This document shows positions 60,497 to 64,000 of a stretch of DNA of 64,000 bases, in pieces (the stretch's first letter is position 1; every line of letters starts with the position of its first letter). Both the position numbers and the translations under genes were made by a program. The notes under the pieces are model-generated. The model saw only the letters and a list, made by a program, of their open reading frames with translations, was not told the origin of the DNA and made no database searches. Origin of the DNA: B1 sp034439755 (GTDB lineage Bacteria; Bacteroidota; Bacteroidia; UKL13-3); the NCBI GenBank assembly GCA_034439755.1, contig JAWXAZ010000004.1, forward strand, positions 24,622 through 88,621, written 5' to 3'.

Positions 60497-60585
60497 TTGT
60501 TAAACGCTTTCCTTTGGTTTAATTTGAACAATGGAATTTGTTTCAATTATACATCAATTTGCTAATTTACCAGCTAATAAAAATC

Positions 60586-61488
60586 ATGTTTAAGATTGCT
60601 TTTTCGCCATTGTACGCCCACCCACTGCCAGAAGGCCACCGCTTTCCCATGCTAAAATACGAGCTAATACCCAAACAATTGCTCTACGAAGGTATCATTG
60701 AAGAAAGCAATCTGTTTGAACCAATGCCTGCTGCAGAATCAGATATTTTGCTTACCCACGACAAAAATTATTTCCAAAACCTTAAGCAACTGTCGCTAGA
60801 CCCTAGCCATATTCGCCGCATCGGATTCCCCTTGTCAAAGGAATTGGTTCAGCGCGAAATTTGTTTAATACAAGGCACCTTAGATTGCGCCCTTTATGCA
60901 TTGGAGCATGGCGTTTCAATGAACATAGCCGGCGGCACGCACCACGCTTTTGCCCACAAAGGAGAAGGATTTTGCTTGCTCAACGACATAGCCTTCGCGG
61001 CCAATGTTTTGTTACATAGAAAATTGGTTCAGAAAATATTAGTCATCGATTTAGATGTGCACCAAGGCAATGGAACCGCAACCATTTTTAAAAACAACCC
61101 ACAAGTTTTCACTTTTAGCATGCATGGCAAAGACAATTATCCCTTTCACAAAGAAAAATCAGATTTGGATATTCCGCTAGAACTTGGAACCACCGATGCC
61201 ATTTATTTAGACCTGTTGAAAAATAATTTATCGACAATTTTGGATCAGGAAAATCCCGATTTCATATTTTATTTGTGTGGAGTGGATGTTTTAGCGACCG
61301 ATAAATTGGGAAAATTAAACCTTTCTGAGCTTGGTTGCAAAGAAAGAGACCTCCTTGTTTTGGGCGCTTGCAAGCAACTCAAAATTCCCGTAGCAGGCGC
61401 AATGGGAGGAGGTTACAGCACCAAAATTGCCGACATTGTGAATGCCCATTGTCATACCTTTAAAGTGGCTCAAAAACTTTTTTTCTAA
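60586..61488 (+). CDS. histone deacetylase-family (class II-like) deacetylase
   Basis: The 300-residue zinc hydrolase belongs to the HDAC/AcuC/APAH superfamily. Visible motifs: HPLPEGHRFPMLKY, GGTHHAF (116-122, catalytic His pair), LDLDVHQGNGT with zinc-binding Asp157 and His159, then FSMHGKDNYPFHKE and a later YLCGVDVLATDKLG (zinc Asp), GGGYS. It removes acetyl groups from acetyl-polyamines, acetoin-related proteins or lysines; the substrate is not clear. ATG at 60586 starts the conserved FKIAFSPLY strand. Weaker motif forms at 60846 (GGTTCAGCGC) and 61026 (GGTTCAGAAA) encode LVQR and LVQK. Confidence 0.92.
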   Translation: MFKIAFSPLYAHPLPEGHRFPMLKYELIPKQLLYEGIIEESNLFEPMPAAESDILLTHDKNYFQNLKQLSLDPSHIRRIGFPLSKELVQREICLIQGTLDCALYALEHGVSMNIAGGTHHAFAHKGEGFCLLNDIAFAANVLLHRKLVQKILVIDLDVHQGNGTATIFKNNPQVFTFSMHGKDNYPFHKEKSDLDIPLELGTTDAIYLDLLKNNLSTILDQENPDFIFYLCGVDVLATDKLGKLNLSELGCKERDLLVLGACKQLKIPVAGAMGGGYSTKIADIVNAHCHTFKVAQKLFF

Positions 61489-61562
61489 AAATGAAAATTC
61501 CTGTTGATTTTTTAATTGTTGGAGATTTATTTCACGACCTCAAAGGGAAAGTTTTTTTTTCC

Positions 61563-61595
61563 TTGACATAATGAATTTTTTAACGCTTAAATTTG
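61563..61595 (+). promoter_or_regulatory. promoter of the acidic protein gene
   Basis: TTGACA at 61563-61568 and TAAATTTG at 61588-61595 are separated by 19 bp; the ATG follows 22 bp later. Confidence 0.55.
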
Positions 61596-61617
61596 TAGAG
61601 AGAAAAAAATTACTAGC

Positions 61618-61866
61618 ATGACTAAGGCTAAAAAACCAGCAGCAAAGGTGGCGGCAACCAAGAGCAGTGCAAAGCCAGAACCTAACAAGAAAACACATCC
61701 AAAGAAGAGCTACATGGTAGACGATGAAGATGATGAATTAGACTTGGACGACAAAGAAGCGAATGACGATATAGATTCATTGGATGTAGATCCAGATGAT
61801 GCAGATATTGTTAGTCCTAAAACGTTTGATCCATTTGAGGATGATGAGGATGAGGATGATTTTTAA
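61618..61866 (+). CDS. small bipolar Lys/Ala-rich and Asp/Glu-rich protein
   Basis: The 82-residue protein has a basic N-terminal half (KAKKPAAKVAATKSSAKPEP, KKTHPKKSY) and an extremely acidic C-terminal half (DDEDDELDLDD, DPFEDDEDEDDF). There is no hydrophobic core, so it is probably intrinsically disordered. It has a proper promoter and a strong terminator, which supports a real and possibly highly expressed gene. Such bipolar proteins may interact with nucleic acids or basic proteins, but I assign no function. Confidence 0.8.
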   Translation: MTKAKKPAAKVAATKSSAKPEPNKKTHPKKSYMVDDEDDELDLDDKEANDDIDSLDVDPDDADIVSPKTFDPFEDDEDEDDF

Positions 61867-61906
61867 TCAGTGGTAACGCATGAAGAAAAGCTACTAACTC
61901 ACACAT

Positions 61907-61937
61907 AAAAAAAGCCGCAATGTTTGCGGCTTTTTTT
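61907..61937 (+). terminator. terminator after the acidic protein gene
   Basis: GCCGCAA pairs with TTGCGGC over TGT, flanked by A7 and T7; strong and possibly bidirectional. Confidence 0.92.
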
Positions 61938-62087
61938 ATGTTGGCGAAACTCTACTAAGGACACTTATATTTAATTTTTTAAACCCGATTTCCTATTTGG
62001 TTAAGCTCTTTTCAATAGCCAGGTATATTTACCAAATATTTAATTTCTTATAAAATTAGCTTAGTTTATTAGATTGACACTTATTTG

Positions 62088-62186
62088 TAAAAGCCTTAAC
62101 TACCTGCGTTTCCAAACAATGGTAGGTGTTTGCTACATTATAAAAGCCTTAACTACCTGCGTTTCCAAACAATGGTGGGTGTTTGT
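62088..62186. repeat. 53-bp period direct duplication of a gene 3' end
   Basis: The copies start at 62088 and 62141 (TAAAAGCCTTAACTACCTGC in both) and match over about 45 bp with one difference (A/G). The second copy is the end of the lipoprotein gene (codons for TPTIVWKRR and stop); the first repeats these codons beyond the stop. Confidence 0.9.
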
Positions 62187-62725
62187 GTCACATTACTTTT
62201 ATTTAGCGCCCTATCGTATATAAAGAACTTGTACAAAACAGTGTCTTTGGCAAAAGGCTGTGGCGACGGAAAAATATGAACTTCAATATCACCTCGTATG
62301 GCTTTATGCCTTCCTTCCGGCGTTATATTTTCTACCCTAAAATTGTACTTTAGGGTATCATAAATTGGCGGCACAGAATCTGGTTCAAGCTCTTGTAAAA
62401 TCAAGCTAAACTGGTTGTCTATTAACTCATAATAATCGATGTTCAAATTATAATGAAAAGGATTGGAGGCCCGGTTATACCTATCGCGACTGGCTTGAAA
62501 GGGTGGAAAAGTATCGCCCTGATCCAAACCAATATCGCCATCGCCATCTTTAAAGGTAAATGCCAGCACCATTAAAGAATCGGTGCCATTAGCCGACTTA
62601 TAAAAAGTGGCCGATTTATATTCAATTGCGGGTATGGTAGAATAAATTTCCTTTTTTTGGCACGTGGTGAGCAGCAAAACAAGGACAATAAATAATAAAC
62701 CTATATATTTGGTCGGATGAATCAT
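62153..62725 (-). CDS. lipoprotein of unknown function
   Basis: The 190-residue protein has a lipoprotein signal peptide (LLFIVLVLLLTTCQKKE, Cys at position 22 or so), then beta-rich sequence with FTFKDGDGDIGLDQGDTFPP, a D-rich loop typical of Bacteroidota lipoproteins and perhaps calcium-binding, and strands such as LKYNFRVENITPEG and RGDIEVHIF. No enzyme motif is seen. The ATG overlaps the first codons of the divergent LuxE-like gene by 9 bp. Its 3' end is tandemly duplicated just downstream. Confidence 0.85.
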   Translation of the reverse strand: MIHPTKYIGLLFIVLVLLLTTCQKKEIYSTIPAIEYKSATFYKSANGTDSLMVLAFTFKDGDGDIGLDQGDTFPPFQASRDRYNRASNPFHYNLNIDYYELIDNQFSLILQELEPDSVPPIYDTLKYNFRVENITPEGRHKAIRGDIEVHIFPSPQPFAKDTVLYKFFIYDRALNKSNVTQTPTIVWKRR

Positions 62726-63697
62726 CTGGAGACGCTTTTATTTGAATCAAAGGTAAGTAATTTTGACGAATTGAGCTTGGAGCTTTTCCATTTCCAATAC
62801 CAACGCAACAAGGTGTACAAAAATTATTGTACTTATCTAGGCATTGAAGATGCTAAGGAAATAAAGGATGCCTATAAAATCCCTTATTTGCCTGTAGAAT
62901 TTTTCAAAACCTTTGAGGTAAAATCCTTTGAAGATGCGCCCCAAAAAATATTTTACAGCTCCGCTACTGGCGGCAATGGCCAGAGCAAACATTTTGTAAA
63001 AGACCTAGCCATATATGAAAGCAGCTTTACCCATGCCTTTCAAAATTATTTTGGTTCAGTCCAAAACCAATGCATTTTAGGCCTACTTCCCTCCTATTTA
63101 GAAAGAGAAGGCAGCTCCCTTATTTACATGGTTCAGCAACTGATGCGCCTTTCTAAACATCCCTTAAACGGCTTTTTTCTTTACGAACACGAAACCTTAA
63201 AGGAGCGCCTTTCACAGCTTGAGCGATTGGGTCAGCCCTATTTTATTTTTGGCGTTAGCTTTGCCTTACTCGATTATGCACAAAAATTTCCTACCCCACT
63301 TACCCACGGAAAAATCATAGAAACCGGAGGCATGAAGGGCCGCAAAAAAGAAATTACCAAGCCCCAACTTTACGCGGAATTGATGGAAACATTTGCCACC
63401 AAAAACATCTATAGCGAGTATGGCATGACCGAGCTAATGAGTCAGGCATACGCCAGCATAGATGGCTGCTATCATTGTCCGCCATGGATGCAAGTATCGG
63501 TGGTAGACCCCAACGATCCATTTACAGAAGTAGCATTTGGCAAGACCGGTCTGATCCGAATCATCGATTTAGCAAACAAATATGCATGTGGGTTTATCTT
63601 GAGCTCCGACCTTGGCAAAAAACACCCCAACGGAACTTTCGAAGTCCTTGGCCGCTTAGATAACAGCGACTTAAGAGGATGTAGCCTAATGGTTTAG
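62717..63697 (+). CDS. LuxE-like acyl-protein synthetase/acyl-CoA ligase domain protein
   Basis: The 326-residue protein resembles LuxE (acyl-protein synthetase), a branch of adenylate-forming enzymes: IPYLPVEFFKTFEV (55-68), FYSSATGGNGQSKHF (79-93, the nucleotide loop), FFLYEHETLKERL, IIETGGMKGRKKEITK, YSEYGMTELMSQAY and LGRLDNSDLRGCSL. Within Bacteroidota such LuxE-type proteins occur without luciferase and their acyl acceptor is not known. It starts overlapping the divergent lipoprotein gene. A motif copy with one mismatch (GGTTCAGTCC) is at 63053. Confidence 0.88.
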   Translation: MNHLETLLFESKVSNFDELSLELFHFQYQRNKVYKNYCTYLGIEDAKEIKDAYKIPYLPVEFFKTFEVKSFEDAPQKIFYSSATGGNGQSKHFVKDLAIYESSFTHAFQNYFGSVQNQCILGLLPSYLEREGSSLIYMVQQLMRLSKHPLNGFFLYEHETLKERLSQLERLGQPYFIFGVSFALLDYAQKFPTPLTHGKIIETGGMKGRKKEITKPQLYAELMETFATKNIYSEYGMTELMSQAYASIDGCYHCPPWMQVSVVDPNDPFTEVAFGKTGLIRIIDLANKYACGFILSSDLGKKHPNGTFEVLGRLDNSDLRGCSLMV

Positions 63698-64000
63698 TTT
63701 TTAGATCATAGTTTTTAGTTTAGTTTAGTTTAGTTTTTAGCTTGAAGCTAATGCCTTATTCTTAATAATTTAGCCTAATTGTGCAATTAATTATGAATTA
63801 TGAATTATGAATTATGAAAAAAAAACTTTCATGAACCACCCAATAACTCATAACTCATACTTCATACTTCATACTTCATACTATAGCCTAATTGTGCAAT
63901 TAATTATGAATTATGAATTATGAAAAAAAAACTTTCATGAACCACCCAATAACTCATAACTCATACTTCATACTATAGCCTAATTGTGCAATTAATTATG
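63698..64000. repeat. satellite of heptamer repeats, continues past the right edge
   Basis: After TTTAG microsatellite (about 63710-63738) and an AGCTT-GA-AGCT hairpin, a higher-order repeat starts at 63771 (TAGCCTAATTGTGCAATTA), again at 63884 (113 bp on) and 63976 (92 bp on) and continues off the window. Each unit holds (ATTATGA)n, the spacer ACTTTCATGAACCACCCAAT and (AACTCAT/CTTCATA)n. Units one and two differ by one heptamer of the first type and two of the second, exactly the 21-bp length difference. Confidence 0.92.

Noticed and set aside
61491..61571. A 26-codon open frame directly after the deacetylase gene.
   Set aside because: Too short, no promoter, overlaps the promoter of the next gene, and no family resemblance.
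63771..64000. CRISPR array.
   Set aside because: Repeats are nested heptamers without unique spacers, and no cas genes are present.

Overview
This 64 kb window is a contiguous piece of a low-GC (roughly 37 % by eye) chromosome of a Bacteroidota bacterium. The evidence is Bacteroidota-restricted families (DUF5606; a secreted beta-helix protein with a type IX secretion-like C-terminal domain), promoters of the TTTG / TAnnTTTG type instead of ordinary -10 boxes, little use of Shine-Dalgarno sites, fused IcmF, a split alpha-subunit transhydrogenase and a RelA/SpoT-type (p)ppGpp enzyme. I cannot place it below phylum. There is no rRNA, CRISPR, prophage or insertion sequence; one tRNA-Leu(UAG) is present.

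Layout. 1-4.3 kb: end of a secreted-protein gene, a membrane-anchored TIM-barrel-like protein, tryptophanase, a 68-bp tandem repeat, a DUF5606 gene and a decayed DUF481-like gene. 4.4-23.9 kb: housekeeping metabolism (IcmF, TPR hybrid histidine kinase, pdxJ, purA-fur, relA/spoT, tRNA, trigger factor, acyl-ACP desaturase, TatD, YqgE, pdxH, WecA/TagO-like transferase, rdgB, ilvE). 23.9-38.1 kb: a ten-gene minus-strand exopolysaccharide operon (short TolC-like protein, Wzz with degenerate kinase domain, Wzx, Wzy, four GT2 and one GT4 glycosyltransferases, methyltransferase) plus a divergent glycosyltransferase/acetyltransferase pair. 38.4-41.6 kb: MORN/VWA protein, Maf, TlpA-like thioredoxin protein. 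41.6-51.4 kb: a probable inorganic-carbon uptake region (DabA-DabB, SulP transporter with an outer-membrane porin, two small membrane or secreted proteins, lpd). 51.5-64 kb: PEP carboxykinase, RsmE, beta-helix protein, DUF4159, DUF2283, PntB-PntA2-PntA1, HDAC-family deacetylase, acidic protein, lipoprotein, LuxE-like acyl-protein synthetase, and a heptamer-based satellite that runs off the right edge.

The most unusual signal is not a gene. The 10-mer GGTTCAGACC (extended form TTGGTTCAGACCGaAA) occurs nine times exactly and about ten more times with one mismatch, over both strands, in genes of unrelated function, in different reading frames and between genes. Chance would give about 0.05 exact copies. 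One pair is inverted and forms a 15-bp stem after a gene. This resembles the organisation of DNA uptake sequences or another genome-wide recognition site, and I know of no such description for Bacteroidota.

The genome is compact: several convergent pairs share their stop codons, and two divergent pairs have start codons that overlap or lie 3 bp apart. Metabolically, PEP carboxykinase, IcmF, the transhydrogenase and the putative bicarbonate module suggest a heterotroph that manages anaplerotic CO2 and NADPH. Start codons were moved inward from the longest open frame where a signal peptide, family N-terminus or promoter supported it.
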